Notes under the pieces: model-generated
What the model was told of the DNA's origin: nothing
Seen by the model: only the letters and a program-made list of their open reading frames with translations
Database searches by the model: none
Made by a program: the position numbers and the translations under genes
Source: Planctomycetota bacterium
GTDB lineage: Bacteria; Planctomycetota; Phycisphaerae; Phycisphaerales; SM1A02
NCBI GenBank assembly: GCA_003671075.1
Contig: QWPT01000006.1
Location: 18,347 to 61,955 of the forward strand
Length of the DNA stretch: 43,609 nucleotides
Direction of reading: 5' to 3'
In this document: positions 16,910 to 27,302 of the stretch, one piece after another
How positions within the stretch are numbered: the first letter of the stretch is position 1
Layout: the number at the start of each line of letters is the position of its first letter

Positions 16910-17466
16910 GAAATCGCCTCGGCAAGATGCAACCCGCGTGATCCCTGACGATCTTTCTCGGAAAGCAACACGTTCGCCGCGCCGCCGATCAAATCGAGCG
17001 GCCAGTCGATAGCAATGTCAGCGTCGTTCCACGAAACGGTGCGCTCATATTGAGGCGCGTAGAGCTCGGTGCACTTGTAGACAAAGTCGGTGTCGTCTTC
17101 GAGGGCAAGAAATCCGTGGGCAAACCCAGGGGGAATCCAGAGCGCGCGTCGGTTGTGCGCACTGAGCATGCGACCGCTCCAACGGCCAAATGTCGGACTG
17201 GCGCGACGCATGTCAACGGCAACATCAAACACCGATCCACACATCACCCGCACCAACTTTCCCTGCGTCTGCTCAATCTGGTAATGCAGCCCACGCAAGA
17301 TGCCCTTGCGCGAGCGGCTCCAGTTGTCCTGCACAAAACGCGCGTCGATACCTGCCGCGCGAAAGGCCTGGTCGTTCCAGGTCTCGAGAAAAAATCCACG
17401 CTCATCGCCGAAGACCTTCGGGATAATCTCGAGCACATCAGGAATTTCGGTGGGAAGAATCTGCAT
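16906..17466 (-). CDS. rfbC: dTDP-4-dehydrorhamnose 3,5-epimerase
   Basis: This is 186 residues, a cupin-fold epimerase acting on dTDP-4-keto-6-deoxyglucose at C3 and C5. Typical elements are GFFLETWNDQAFRAAGI, DNWSRSRKGILRGLHYQ with the catalytic His, VRVMCGSVFDVAVDMRR, ALWIPPGFAHGFLAL and DFVYKCTELYAPQYE. The length matches the family. It starts 4 bp after the rfbA stop and overlaps rfbD by 4 bp. Confidence 0.97.
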   Translation of the reverse strand: MQILPTEIPDVLEIIPKVFGDERGFFLETWNDQAFRAAGIDARFVQDNWSRSRKGILRGLHYQIEQTQGKLVRVMCGSVFDVAVDMRRASPTFGRWSGRMLSAHNRRALWIPPGFAHGFLALEDDTDFVYKCTELYAPQYERTVSWNDADIAIDWPLDLIGGAANVLLSEKDRQGSRGLHLAEAIS

Positions 17467-17470
17467 GGGT

Positions 17471-18352
17471 TCAATCGCGGTGTTTCAGGATGTGCAGGAG
17501 ATACTGACCGTATTGGCTCTTGCCAATCTCGTGTCCCAAACGCTCGAACTGCGCGTCGTCGATCCAACCGTTGCGCCAGCAAATCTCCTCGGGGCAGCAA
17601 ATCCGTAGCCCCTGCCGTGCCTCAAGCGTCTGCACAAATTGACCGGCTTGCAGCAGCGTGTCGAAGGTTCCCGTATCGAGCCACGCGCTTCCTCGGCCGA
17701 GCAACTCGACATCGAGGTTGCCACGCTCGAGATACGCCTGATTTACGCTGGTGATCTCAAGTTCGCCGCGCGCGGAAGGCTTGACGGCCTTGGCGATCTC
17801 AATGACATCCTCGTCATAGAAATAGAGCCCAGTGACGGCGTAATTCGACTTCGGATGCGCGGGCTTCTCTTCGATACTCTTGGCCCGCTGTTGCGCGTCG
17901 AACTCAACAACGCCGTATGCCTCGGGATTGGCAACTCGATAGGCAAAGACGGTCGAGCCCGAAGTCTTCGCCGATGCCGCGCGCAAGCGACGCTGAAAAT
18001 CGGAGGCGTAAAAGATATTGTCGCCGAGCACCAACGCGCTGCGCCGACCGCCGAGAAATGCCTCGCCGATATGAAACGCCTGCGCGAGACCTTCCGGCTT
18101 CGGCTGCACAGCAAAGCGAATGTCGATGCCCCAGTCCTTGCCGTCGCCGAGCAACGAGTGAAACATCGGCGCATCGTGGGGCGTGGTAATGATCAGCACT
18201 TCGCGAATGCCCGCCAAAAGCAGCGTGCTCAGCGGGTAGTAGATCATCGGCTTGTCGTAAACGGGCAACAGCTGCTTGCTGGGGCCCTTGGTGATCGGAT
18301 GCAAGCGCGAGCCGCTTCCGCCGGCGAGGATGATGCCGCGACGATCGCTCAT
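17471..18352 (-). CDS. rfbA: glucose-1-phosphate thymidylyltransferase
   Basis: This is 293 residues and catalyses dTTP plus glucose-1-P to dTDP-glucose. The intact nucleotidyltransferase signature [20 protein letters not shown] is followed by [16 protein letters not shown]. Other family elements are [38 protein letters not shown] and [14 protein letters not shown]. This intact enzyme contrasts with the degenerate nucleotidyltransferase at the start of the same operon. It overlaps the TPR gene stop by 4 bp (ATGA). Confidence 0.97.
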   Translation of the reverse strand: MSDRRGIILAGGSGSRLHPITKGPSKQLLPVYDKPMIYYPLSTLLLAGIREVLIITTPHDAPMFHSLLGDGKDWGIDIRFAVQPKPEGLAQAFHIGEAFLGGRRSALVLGDNIFYASDFQRRLRAASAKTSGSTVFAYRVANPEAYGVVEFDAQQRAKSIEEKPAHPKSNYAVTGLYFYDEDVIEIAKAVKPSARGELEITSVNQAYLERGNLDVELLGRGSAWLDTGTFDTLLQAGQFVQTLEARQGLRICCPEEICWRNGWIDDAQFERLGHEIGKSQYGQYLLHILKHRD

Positions 18353-21300
18353 GGTTCACTCCGTCGTGTCGATGCATTTGCTTCGATTTGCGCCGCGGAA
18401 ATCGCCGCCTGCAACCGCTGCATGCGCTCGGTGATCGCGCGACTAGGGGTAAACGAAGCGGAAATACGGGCATCGGCGCGGGCAAGTGCGCGGCGCGCTT
18501 CGGCAGTCGACTTACGAGCGAGTTCGATTTCGGCAATCTCGATGGCGGCGAGCACCGAATCGGGATTTTTCGACGCCGCCACGATTGCATCGGCAAAGCG
18601 ACGATCGGACACCAGCGCGCGCACCAGCGTATCGATCAGCTCCGGATTACTCGGCATGGCCGCGAGCGCGATCGATGCAAGTTGCGCCGCTTCCGCCCCG
18701 CTGCCACCCACGCGCATCATGGTGTCAGCCGCGTTGTTGAGCGCGACGATGGCCACTGGCGTACGACGCAACGCATCGGCAACCTCAGGATCGCTCGCGA
18801 CTCGGTCGGCGACAACACTGGGATCAAAGGTCGCACCTGCAGAAAAGCGTGCGAGAACTGGCTCGAATTGCTGGCGATACAGCGTGAGTGCGGTGGCGTA
18901 GTCGCCCTGCGCCGATGCGAGATCGGCAGCGAGGATCGCCGTCGGAACAATCTCCGAACCGAGCTTCGCCAACGCCGCGCTCGCCTTCGCACACGCATCA
19001 GCACTGCCTTCGCCATCGCCGCTGCGGCAAATGGATGTCCAGGCAGCAATGCACGCCGCAGTTGAAATCGCATCGCCCTTGGCAAAATCGACGATTGAAT
19101 CGATCGCCAACATGGCCTTGCTCGTTTCAATCGATTGCGCACACTCGATCCATGCACCGACGATTTCGCCGCGACGCGTTGGCGCGATCGTATCGAGATC
19201 GCTCCGAATTTCTGCCCACCGACCGCTCTGCACCGCACAGGCGATGAGCATGCGCACCGAGGCGCTGTCGCCAGTCCGCGTGAGTAACTCGCGGGAGAAT
19301 GGCTTGAGAAGATCGAGGCCCCGATCGGGCCGGCGCTGCAGAAGTTCGATAGTCGCGCGGGCGAGATCCACTTCAAACGCCTCCGCCGTTGCCATCTTGC
19401 GCCACGCGAGCACGCAACTTGAGGCATCGTCGATGCGTCCAGCGGCGATTGCCGATTCGGTTGCGAGCTTGCCAATGCTTGCGTCACCAGGCAGGCGCGT
19501 GAGCGCGCGCTGCGCGATTCGAAACGCATCGTCCTTGCGATCGGCAAGAAGATGAAGGTGCGTTGCCACCCGCCACGCCAGCGGTGATCCAGAGAATTCA
19601 GCGGTCATCGCCAACGCACGCGCGAGCGATGCATCGGTCGGAGTAATCTTTCCATCGGCAGTCGTGACCGAATCGAGCAGCGCGATTGCCGCAGCAAGAT
19701 CAGGGCGCTGCACGCTGGCCGCCGCCAAACTGCGCTCGAGCATGGCGCGACCGGCGGGGTCGCCAACCAACAGCGCCGCAGCAACGGTGGTTGCGTCGGT
19801 GTTGTCAGGATCAGCCTTGAGCGAGCGCGTGAGCGCTTCGCGGGCCTTCGTCAATTCACCGGTGCGCAACAGCGTGCGCGCGAGCAGCAATTCGTGGGAG
19901 GCAGAACCCTCCTTGGCGACGAGTTCCTCAGCGATGCGCATGGCAGCAGAAACATCGCCGTACGCCAATTCGATGTTCGCACGCACCTCGTTGAGACGCG
20001 CGCCCGAAAGGCGTTGCTCGGCCTTGGTCAGCGTGGCCCGCGCATTTTCCATGCGACCGTCGCGGGCGTGAAGCAGCGCCATCTCTCGGTCAACCAGCAG
20101 TTCGCGGCTGTACTCGGCGCCTTCGGGTCGCTCGCTCGAGGTGCGCAACGATCCGCCGATCTCGGTCAGAATCGACTCAGCGGCGGCAACATCGCCCATG
20201 CGCTGGCGAATGCGGGCCAGTGCCACCGCATCAACCACTTCCTTGCTTCGCCCGACGAGCTGCTCGCGAATTTGCGCGGCCTCGGCAAGCTGGCCCTGTC
20301 GCGCCTTGAAGTCAGCGACGCCGCGCTTGGATTGCAGGTCTTCGCCCACGATCTGGATGTACGCCTCGAGCGCCGACTCGGCGCCTTCGAAGTCACCGAC
20401 CTGCTGCAGCGCGTTGACCAGCTGCGGATAGATCGACGCCGATCCTGGCTCGGCATCGACAGCGCGCGCGAGCAACTTTGCCGAACGGTCGAACTGCGGC
20501 GGAGACTGACGCTCGAACAACGCGGCAAGCGTCGTCAGAACGCTCGCGGAATATGGAGAGCGCATGGCAGCGGCGTCGAGCGCGGCGATCGATGATGCGA
20601 GCATCGATTTATCGCTGCCGTGAAAGGTCATGGTCATCGCCGCCTCGGCAACCAGCACCCGCAACGAGTCGGCGCCGATGGCGGCCTTCATCTGCACGAT
20701 GGCGGTGCGCACCAGGGTGTCGTCGGCCGCGGTCCACGATTCCCCGCGCGAAAGCACGAATATCGCCGTGTCAAGGGCGGGATCGTTGCGCAGTTCCTCG
20801 CTCAGCCAACCAGCGATTCCCTGAGTGTCGACCAGTGGACGGCGAAGTCGCTCAAGCCGGCGCTTGTCAACGCCTTCGGCCTTTGCCAACGCGTTGTCGA
20901 TGACGACCATGGCGGCGGCGGTTTCACCCTGCACGATCAGGCGCTCGGCCACCACGCTCGCCAGTTCGGCGTTCGCGGCGCTGTGCTCGACCTGACCAAT
21001 GATGGCGCCCTGCAACGCTGGATCAAGCGCCGAAGCAAGCTTGAGCGCGCGAGAGAGTTTTCCTACGCCTAATGCGCCGAAATCGTTACCACCTCCGACA
21101 ACGGCCTTCTCGAGAATCTGCTTGGCAGTTTCGCGGTCGCCACGAGCAAGAAACACATCGGCCACGATGGGCGCGAGCGATGCAGGTCCGTCGGTCGCAT
21201 CGGGCCCAGAGAGCGAAGCCCAAAAGCGCCGCAATGCCGCAGGCGAATCAGTGCCGAAGACGCCGCCTCGGGTGGACGGGTGATAGTTGGCTTCGAGCAC

Positions 21301-22707
21301 GCTTGCCCACGCCTCAACGCCGAGCATCGCAACGCCAGCGTCTCCCGCGGCGCCGTAGCGCACCATCAGATTTTCCGCAATGCGGAAGGCATCACGCACC
21401 CGTCCCAGCGCAACGCTCACGCGCACCGCGCGAACGCCGACAGGCTGGAAACTTTCGCCGCTCGATTCAAACGCATTCACCAGAATTGACTGCGCTTCGT
21501 CGAAATCGCCAGTCGAAAGCATGATGTCCGAAAGCATGATTGCAATGATCGGATCCTTCGGGCAGGCCCGGTGCGGACCGGCAATCGCCTCGATGCGCAC
21601 ATGAGCGGGCTCGGTGGATGACACCGCCAGCGCGGCGACGACGAATGGATCGCTTTCGACGATCGACGGGGCGTGTTCCTGAGCGAACGCATCAGCTTCC
21701 GCAACTTTCCCAGCCAAATACAAGGCGGAAAACCGCAGGCGAAACGCTGCAGGATCGCTCGCCGACGCGTTGGCAAACCTCTCGCCCAATTCGGAAAGTC
21801 GTCCAGCGCGCAAAAGCCGCTGTCCTTCAATCTCGCTCGCATCGCTCGGCCGAGCCAGCGCGCCGCGCGAAGCGGCAATGGCGCGCTCGATCAACTGATC
21901 ACGCTCGGCGACCTCAAAACTCGCTGATTCGAGCGCACCAATAAGGGTTTCGAGTTGAACACGATGGGGCACGCCGGTGCCGACGAGCGCGCGCAGAACT
22001 CCGCGCGACTGCTCGCTCTGTCCCAGTTCGCGCAACAAATCGGCCTCAAGCAAGCGCAGCGAAGGATCTGCCGCAATCGTCTGATCATTTTGCCATTCGC
22101 GCACGCGTGCAATCCGGCCCTCCGCGTCGGCGCCCGCGCGCTCGAGGCTCATGAGCTCGGCCGCACGCCATCGTCCATTGGTCGGGTCGAGTCGCTGCAG
22201 CTCGCGCGCATGCGCGGCCGCTTCGGTGAACTTGCCTGTGAGGTTCAGCACCTCGAGCTCAACCTCGCGCGCACGCAGATCGGTGGGCGCAACAACCAGC
22301 AGCCGTTGAACCAGCGGCGGAATCTCAGGCAAATGACCGAGGCCAATGTAGGCCTCAAGCAAACCGCGCATCGCGCGCACATTGCTCTGATCACGCGCCT
22401 GCACTGCGCGAAAGTAACTAGCGGCGGTCACCAGATGTCTGCCGTTGGACTCGGGCAACCCCATGCGGCACTCGGCGAGTGCAAGCACGACCTCGAAGTC
22501 CTCGTTGTTTCGCGCGGCGAATGAAAGTGGCTCGAGCGCGCTGGAGAACTTGCCATCGGCAAACAACGCCAATCCCTCGCGGCGCTTGTCGGCAACCTGA
22601 GAAGCTCGGTACCACGACCGGCCTAGGAGTCCGCCTGCGACGATGGTCGCGAGCGAACCAACCACGGCGGTGGTCAGAATCAATCGACGCTTGGTTCTCG
22701 GATTCAA
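18349..22707 (-). CDS. very large membrane-anchored TPR-repeat protein of the EPS/exosortase operon
   Basis: The likely start is the TTG at 22707, which has GAGGGA 7-8 nt upstream and gives 1452 residues starting [16 protein letters not shown] at 22737 would add ten residues and overlap the sugar transferase gene. A single hydrophobic helix at about residues 8-29 ([20 protein letters not shown]) follows a basic start, so the rest should be periplasmic. The remainder is alpha-helical and Ala/Leu/Glu-rich, with TPR-like helices such as [41 protein letters not shown] and [20 protein letters not shown] spread along its length. By position it corresponds to the large TPR proteins (PrsT-like) of PEP-CTERM/EPS loci, though at 1452 residues it is larger than I would expect. 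The role is probably scaffolding of polymer export or sorting, an inference. Confidence 0.85.
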   Translation of the reverse strand: MNPRTKRRLILTTAVVGSLATIVAGGLLGRSWYRASQVADKRREGLALFADGKFSSALEPLSFAARNNEDFEVVLALAECRMGLPESNGRHLVTAASYFRAVQARDQSNVRAMRGLLEAYIGLGHLPEIPPLVQRLLVVAPTDLRAREVELEVLNLTGKFTEAAAHARELQRLDPTNGRWRAAELMSLERAGADAEGRIARVREWQNDQTIAADPSLRLLEADLLRELGQSEQSRGVLRALVGTGVPHRVQLETLIGALESASFEVAERDQLIERAIAASRGALARPSDASEIEGQRLLRAGRLSELGERFANASASDPAAFRLRFSALYLAGKVAEADAFAQEHAPSIVESDPFVVAALAVSSTEPAHVRIEAIAGPHRACPKDPIIAIMLSDIMLSTGDFDEAQSILVNAFESSGESFQPVGVRAVRVSVALGRVRDAFRIAENLMVRYGAAGDAGVAMLGVEAWASVLEANYHPSTRGGVFGTDSPAALRRFWASLSGPDATDGPASLAPIVADVFLARGDRETAKQILEKAVVGGGNDFGALGVGKLSRALKLASALDPALQGAIIGQVEHSAANAELASVVAERLIVQGETAAAMVVIDNALAKAEGVDKRRLERLRRPLVDTQGIAGWLSEELRNDPALDTAIFVLSRGESWTAADDTLVRTAIVQMKAAIGADSLRVLVAEAAMTMTFHGSDKSMLASSIAALDAAAMRSPYSASVLTTLAALFERQSPPQFDRSAKLLARAVDAEPGSASIYPQLVNALQQVGDFEGAESALEAYIQIVGEDLQSKRGVADFKARQGQLAEAAQIREQLVGRSKEVVDAVALARIRQRMGDVAAAESILTEIGGSLRTSSERPEGAEYSRELLVDREMALLHARDGRMENARATLTKAEQRLSGARLNEVRANIELAYGDVSAAMRIAEELVAKEGSASHELLLARTLLRTGELTKAREALTRSLKADPDNTDATTVAAALLVGDPAGRAMLERSLAAASVQRPDLAAAIALLDSVTTADGKITPTDASLARALAMTAEFSGSPLAWRVATHLHLLADRKDDAFRIAQRALTRLPGDASIGKLATESAIAAGRIDDASSCVLAWRKMATAEAFEVDLARATIELLQRRPDRGLDLLKPFSRELLTRTGDSASVRMLIACAVQSGRWAEIRSDLDTIAPTRRGEIVGAWIECAQSIETSKAMLAIDSIVDFAKGDAISTAACIAAWTSICRSGDGEGSADACAKASAALAKLGSEIVPTAILAADLASAQGDYATALTLYRQQFEPVLARFSAGATFDPSVVADRVASDPEVADALRRTPVAIVALNNAADTMMRVGGSGAEAAQLASIALAAMPSNPELIDTLVRALVSDRRFADAIVAASKNPDSVLAAIEIAEIELARKSTAEARRALARADARISASFTPSRAITERMQRLQAAISAAQIEANASTRRSEP

Positions 22708-22717
22708 AACGATTCCC

Positions 22718-24163
22718 TCAATTTTTCGGCGTTGCACCGTCGTTGCCTGGCCTTCGACCGATGTGAAGCATGTTCATGATCGTTTGCACAAAAATACGCA
22801 GGTCTAACAGCGGACTCTTTCTCTCGACATACTCGATGTCGTACTGGATCCACTCTTGGAAATCCTTTCCAGGAGCACGCGTTCTCATCACCTGCCAAAG
22901 TCCCGTGATTCCAGGACGAACCGAAAGTCGCTTCTCGCGCCACGCCGGACAAAACTGATTCTCATTATCGGGGCTCGGCCGTGGACCGACGATGCTCATG
23001 TCACCGATGAGAACATTAAAGAACTGCGGAAACTCATCGAGTTGAAATTTGCGGAGAATTCGACCGACCCGCGTCACTCGAGGGTCATCTCGAATGAAGA
23101 CCTGTGGGCCATCGCAGAGATTTTGCTTGCGCAACTCAGCAACCAACGCCTCGGCGTTTCGGCGCATGGTTCGGAACTTCCAGCAGCGGAAGATGCGGCC
23201 ACCCTTGGCCTGGCGGCGATGCCCAAAGAAAATCGGCGCGCCGTCATCGATGAACACCGCGATCGCGATGGCGATGATGACCGGGCTCAATACAACGAGC
23301 GCCACCAGCGAAAGGGTGAAATCGATTGCGCGCTTCACTGGGTCGTACCAGTCGCCCTGCCCATGGACTTCACGCGAGCTGCGCGCGAACTCGGGAGAGA
23401 AGATCTCGGAAATTCTGCGCACTCGCCTCGATTCCATCGGCGTGGAATCCCAGACGATCGAGGGACCGATCTCCTCAATGCGATCGCTCTCGACGCGCGC
23501 ACCCAGCCACAGCGGACCAACGCAACGATCATGTTCATCGAGCGCATCGCCCTCGAGACCAAAAACGCCGTTGGCAAGCCGACGAATACCCACGATGACG
23601 CGGTCGGGATGCGCCCAGATGCGTGCGATGGCGCGGATTACCCGCTCGGGATCACCGGCAACACCCGCATGAAAACGCCTTCCATGACAGTCAATTGCGT
23701 CGATGCGAAGCTGGCGCTGCCCGCGCATCGCGGCGATGGCATGTTGACGCGAATCGCTCGACGCCCAGATCTCCGCATCGCTGCGCCGCTGCGCCACAGT
23801 CACCTGCCCCGACATGCTGCGTTCAGCCTGATAGCTGCGCTCAATCTTGGCAACGCGGCCATCGTTGCCGAACAAAATGCGTTCTTGATAGCCGTTCTTC
23901 GACTGCTCGATCAGTTGCACACGGGTCAGGTCGGCACCATTCCACAGCAGCGTCTCGGAAATCTGGCGGAGGTCAAAGACCACGAGCTGATCGGCGTCGA
24001 GCAGCAAAAACACATCGGCGCCCGAATCGGGACCAACGCCACTGCCCAGTCGCACGCAGGACACGCCCACCGACGCCCAATAGGCGTCATGAATCTCGAT
24101 GGCATCGAGACCCCAGATGCGGCCAGAAACCGCAACCATCTGCTCGGCGATCGCGCTGCGCAT
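22718..24163 (-). CDS. polyprenyl-phosphate sugar-1-phosphate transferase with atypical N-terminus
   Basis: The ATG at 24163 overlaps the BY-kinase stop (TGATG) and has GGGAG 8 nt upstream; a GTG at 24166 is the alternative. The protein has 481 residues. The C-terminal 210 are a bacterial sugar transferase domain (PF02397 type): DPVKRAIDFTLSLVALVVLS opens the membrane helix, followed by FFGHRRQAKGGRIFRCWKFR, KFQLDEFPQFFNVLIGDMS with the catalytic DE, and VRPGITGLWQV. This initiates the lipid-linked repeat unit. The first 270 residues lack the four transmembrane helices of WbaP/EpsL-type enzymes and are instead soluble, with beta-strand patterns (ADVFLLLDADQLVVFDLRQI). I do not recognise this domain. 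The enzyme sits between the length-control kinase and the TPR gene. Confidence 0.93.
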   Translation of the reverse strand: MRSAIAEQMVAVSGRIWGLDAIEIHDAYWASVGVSCVRLGSGVGPDSGADVFLLLDADQLVVFDLRQISETLLWNGADLTRVQLIEQSKNGYQERILFGNDGRVAKIERSYQAERSMSGQVTVAQRRSDAEIWASSDSRQHAIAAMRGQRQLRIDAIDCHGRRFHAGVAGDPERVIRAIARIWAHPDRVIVGIRRLANGVFGLEGDALDEHDRCVGPLWLGARVESDRIEEIGPSIVWDSTPMESRRVRRISEIFSPEFARSSREVHGQGDWYDPVKRAIDFTLSLVALVVLSPVIIAIAIAVFIDDGAPIFFGHRRQAKGGRIFRCWKFRTMRRNAEALVAELRKQNLCDGPQVFIRDDPRVTRVGRILRKFQLDEFPQFFNVLIGDMSIVGPRPSPDNENQFCPAWREKRLSVRPGITGLWQVMRTRAPGKDFQEWIQYDIEYVERKSPLLDLRIFVQTIMNMLHIGRRPGNDGATPKN

Positions 24164-26481
24164 CACGCCGCTCCCTTGACAGGTCGCAATTCGCTTGCAG
24201 GAACAATGCGTCCGACACCGAGGAGCGGATGCTTGCGAACCACCCCGCCGCCAGTTTCAATCGCGTTGGCGACTTCAGCCGACATCTTTGAAATCGACCC
24301 GTAGCGAATGCAGTCCGATTGCTCGGCATCGTTCAGCACCAGGCCGAGATACTCCGCGCCTGCGCTGCGAATCTCGCCAACCGACTCGCTGAGCCGACTG
24401 CGCGAACGCCCACGGCGCAAGACCAGCATCGCCCCGTCGCAACTGGCGGCAACCGGAATCGCCTCGACGCTGGCAGTCACCGGACCGGCATCGACGATGA
24501 TGATGTCGAACTGATCGCGCAGCGTGCGGAGAAGTCGACGCATCGCGCCAACCTGCAGATTACTTGCCGAAACATTGACATCGACGCCAACGGGAAGCAG
24601 CCAGACTCCAGGCTGCGCCTCAACGAGATCATCCTGGCGCAGCGCGCCACGGTGCAGGATCTCGCGTACACCTGGCGCGTGAAGCTGATTCAGCATGCCG
24701 CTCATAGCTCGGCCGATGAAGTCGCAATCGACCAACACCGGACGATGCCCGGAACGCGCGTAGCTGAGCGCGAGCGCAAGCGCAACGGTGGTCTTGCCAT
24801 CGCCTTGCGACGGACTAGTCACCATCATGGCATAGCCATCACCAGGTGTTCGCCGCGCTTCGAGCTTGTTGCGAAGTCGATCGATGCAGTTGAGCGAGAG
24901 CTCATGAGTGAAACCATCGCTGGAGGCGTTGGTCATATCGGGAACCACGCCGAGCCAGTGAAGTCCACCGCCCTCGTTGGCCAACTGCGATGAACGGAAT
25001 GCGCGCGGGTGAACGGTGCCGAGCACGAAGAACACGCCGAAGGAAATGCCGAATCCGCCCAGGAATCCCAGCGCGGCAAACTGAGTGCGCTTGTCTGAGT
25101 CGGGCACGGGAAGCTGGCTGGCGTAACGAGCGATGCTCACACGGCCACGACGAATGCTGTCCTGCTCGCGCTCGAGCTCGCTGATACGCGCGGCGAAACT
25201 TTGCTCGGCAACGCGCGATTCGTTGATTCGATGGTCGGTATCGAACAGACGCGCCATCAGCATGTTCGCCTGATCGATCTCCGCGCGTAGTGCCTGCCGT
25301 TCACCGGCAAGTCGGTCGGCCTGGCGTCGAAGCGCTGCGAAATTGAGGTCGCGGCCAGAGCCTTCCGACCACATGGTGCGCGCGCCGTCACGCGCCGCCG
25401 CCAGTCGCGCCTCAAGGTCAACGACTTCGCGCGCTGCCGTTTCGTAAATGCGGTGACCAGGCTTGTAGGTACGGGGAAGTCCAGCCAATCGCACGCGCGC
25501 AGCGTCAAAACTACGCCGACGCTCAACCAGCGATGGATCGATTGCATCGAGTTCGGCAATGGTTGGCTCAAGGCGCATGTCATCGGGCACAGGACCGGCC
25601 GCGAGATCGCCGCCCGTGCGCAGCAGCGATTCCTCGCGCTGACGCTCGATGTCCTTACGCAGAGTTTCGTTGGCGAGAATCTTCGCCTCGACCGTGCGCA
25701 TGCGATCAACGCGCTCCTCGACCAGCGCGGCGAGATTCGCGCTGCCGTACGGAGTGTCCTTCAAGACCGCGATGCGCTCTTCGACGAACTTGGATCCATC
25801 GCGACGCGCCAAAGTCATCATCTCGCGAAGCGACGCGATCTTGCGGCTGTAGATGGTTTCGGCGCTGGGTCCGTAGATATCGAGATACGCATCGGTCACC
25901 CAATTGGCCATGGGGGCGGGGATCGCCCTGTCAGAAGACTGAAAGCGGATCTCGATCATGCTGGACGCACGCGGACTTGAGACCGAAAGTCCCTCGTCGA
26001 GCATTTGCACGCCTTTCTCGGCGCCGTAGTGGGTGAAGAACCCCTTCACCGCAACGAACTCCGCCACCGACTCACTGGCGCGCTCGCTCTTGGAACGCGC
26101 AGTCGGCTCGGTGCGTCGTGCGGCCTCAGCAACGGCCTCGAACACGCGCGGATCGTTGAGCAGCACAACCTGCTGCGCAACATACGCCTCGTAGTTGTCC
26201 ATAGCCGCAGTTTCAGGCATGTCCTCCGCCAGAATGGTGTCGAGCTTCGCATCGATCTTCACATAGGCAGTGGCGGCGTACTTCACGGGCGCAAGCAGAT
26301 ACGCCGCGACACCGAGGACGATGCCGAGGCCAAGACCCGCCACCACGCAGATCCGCCAGCGATTTTGCAATCGATCTTGGACGAGAACAAATGGATTCGG
26401 TGCAGCGGCGACCGCGGCAACCGCCGGCGTGGTCATGGTTGAAAGTGCTGTGTTTCCTGCATCATTTCGTTGATCGTTCAT
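24163..26481 (-). CDS. Wzz/GumC-type chain-length determinant fused to BY-kinase-like ATPase
   Basis: This is 772 residues from the ATG at 26481, which overlaps the EpsI stop (ATGA). The 46 residues upstream in frame are unlike the family. Transmembrane helices lie at about 44-64 and 470-490 and flank a periplasmic part that is largely coiled coil (residues 210-450), as in Wzz/GumC proteins. The cytoplasmic C-terminal domain has Walker A SPSQGDGKTT (about 556-565), Walker A' VLVDCDF (about 582-588) and Walker B IIIVDAGP (about 660-667), as in CpsD/Wzc kinases. The usual C-terminal tyrosine cluster is missing: only Tyr711 and Tyr727 occur late in the chain, and the tail ends RIVPASELRPVKGAA. 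It should set polymer length at the inner membrane. Confidence 0.93.
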   Translation of the reverse strand: MNDQRNDAGNTALSTMTTPAVAAVAAAPNPFVLVQDRLQNRWRICVVAGLGLGIVLGVAAYLLAPVKYAATAYVKIDAKLDTILAEDMPETAAMDNYEAYVAQQVVLLNDPRVFEAVAEAARRTEPTARSKSERASESVAEFVAVKGFFTHYGAEKGVQMLDEGLSVSSPRASSMIEIRFQSSDRAIPAPMANWVTDAYLDIYGPSAETIYSRKIASLREMMTLARRDGSKFVEERIAVLKDTPYGSANLAALVEERVDRMRTVEAKILANETLRKDIERQREESLLRTGGDLAAGPVPDDMRLEPTIAELDAIDPSLVERRRSFDAARVRLAGLPRTYKPGHRIYETAAREVVDLEARLAAARDGARTMWSEGSGRDLNFAALRRQADRLAGERQALRAEIDQANMLMARLFDTDHRINESRVAEQSFAARISELEREQDSIRRGRVSIARYASQLPVPDSDKRTQFAALGFLGGFGISFGVFFVLGTVHPRAFRSSQLANEGGGLHWLGVVPDMTNASSDGFTHELSLNCIDRLRNKLEARRTPGDGYAMMVTSPSQGDGKTTVALALALSYARSGHRPVLVDCDFIGRAMSGMLNQLHAPGVREILHRGALRQDDLVEAQPGVWLLPVGVDVNVSASNLQVGAMRRLLRTLRDQFDIIIVDAGPVTASVEAIPVAASCDGAMLVLRRGRSRSRLSESVGEIRSAGAEYLGLVLNDAEQSDCIRYGSISKMSAEVANAIETGGGVVRKHPLLGVGRIVPASELRPVKGAA

Positions 26482-27302
26482 CGCTCTTCTCCTGAAAGTT
26501 CTTCGCCGTGACCAGCCTGGGAGACTCCACGCAGCAACACATGCCCATTTTTTCCGCGACCAAGAGCGGCATCCGCCTCCGACGCCATCGTCGGAAGACC
26601 CTTCAACGCGCGCACGCAATCCACTGGGATCAGCGCAAGGATTTCGCGTGCGATGCTCGCTGCGCTCTCAGTCGTGGGCCAACCGTCCATGACAACTTGA
26701 ATCTGTCCAACGCCCATGCGGGCAATCTCAAGCTTCGCCGCCCTTGAACGCAGCGACGCCATGTCCGAAGTAATCGGTCCGTCGGGAAGTACGAAGAATC
26801 CCAGCACCGAAACCTCGCGGCGGGTGCCAGTGGACTCCGTTGATTCGAACCGGTAGAGGCTGGCTCGGAACGATTCGCCATCGAGCACAAGATCGATCGC
26901 ATCATGCCCGCCCTCGCGCGCGTGCCAACCCGAGGCCGGATAGCAGCTCGGCGGATAGTGGCCGTGCATGTCGCGCACATCACCACAGTGAATGATTCCG
27001 AGCGTTGCGCGTCGGCCCGTCCCAAGTTCAACAAAGCGACGCGAAAGCACCGCGGTTGGCATAAGGATCTCCGCCGCGCCCGCGGGAAGCGGACAATCGG
27101 TTCCGACCCAGTTTCCTGCAAGAAACGGCATGCTCTCCATGTTCACCCGCATGCTGCGCGCCCGCGCCGACGCCTGACCCTGGTCCACGCTGCCCTGACG
27201 CGAAATCAATAGTCCCGCGCCAAGAATGCACGCGAGCAATGCGATCGGCGCTGCACGATTCATGCGGTGGATCAGGTGAACGGTTGCGAAAGACGGCTTC
27301 AT
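26478..27302 (-). CDS. exosortase-associated EpsI-family protein
   Basis: This is 274 residues with one N-terminal hydrophobic helix (APIALLACILGAGLLIS, about 18-34), so most of it is periplasmic. The EpsI/DUF3485-type core includes PFLAGNWVGTD, then HGHYPPSCYPASGWHAREGG at about residues 113-132, matching the family CxPxSGW motif. A central FRASLYRFES strand and REVSVLGFFVLPDGPITSD follow. EpsI proteins accompany exosortases, sometimes fused to them, and their exact biochemical job is unclear. The gene overlaps both the exosortase stop and the BY-kinase start by 4 bp, so the three are translated together. Confidence 0.88.
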   Translation of the reverse strand: MKPSFATVHLIHRMNRAAPIALLACILGAGLLISRQGSVDQGQASARARSMRVNMESMPFLAGNWVGTDCPLPAGAAEILMPTAVLSRRFVELGTGRRATLGIIHCGDVRDMHGHYPPSCYPASGWHAREGGHDAIDLVLDGESFRASLYRFESTESTGTRREVSVLGFFVLPDGPITSDMASLRSRAAKLEIARMGVGQIQVVMDGWPTTESAASIAREILALIPVDCVRALKGLPTMASEADAALGRGKNGHVLLRGVSQAGHGEELSGEER

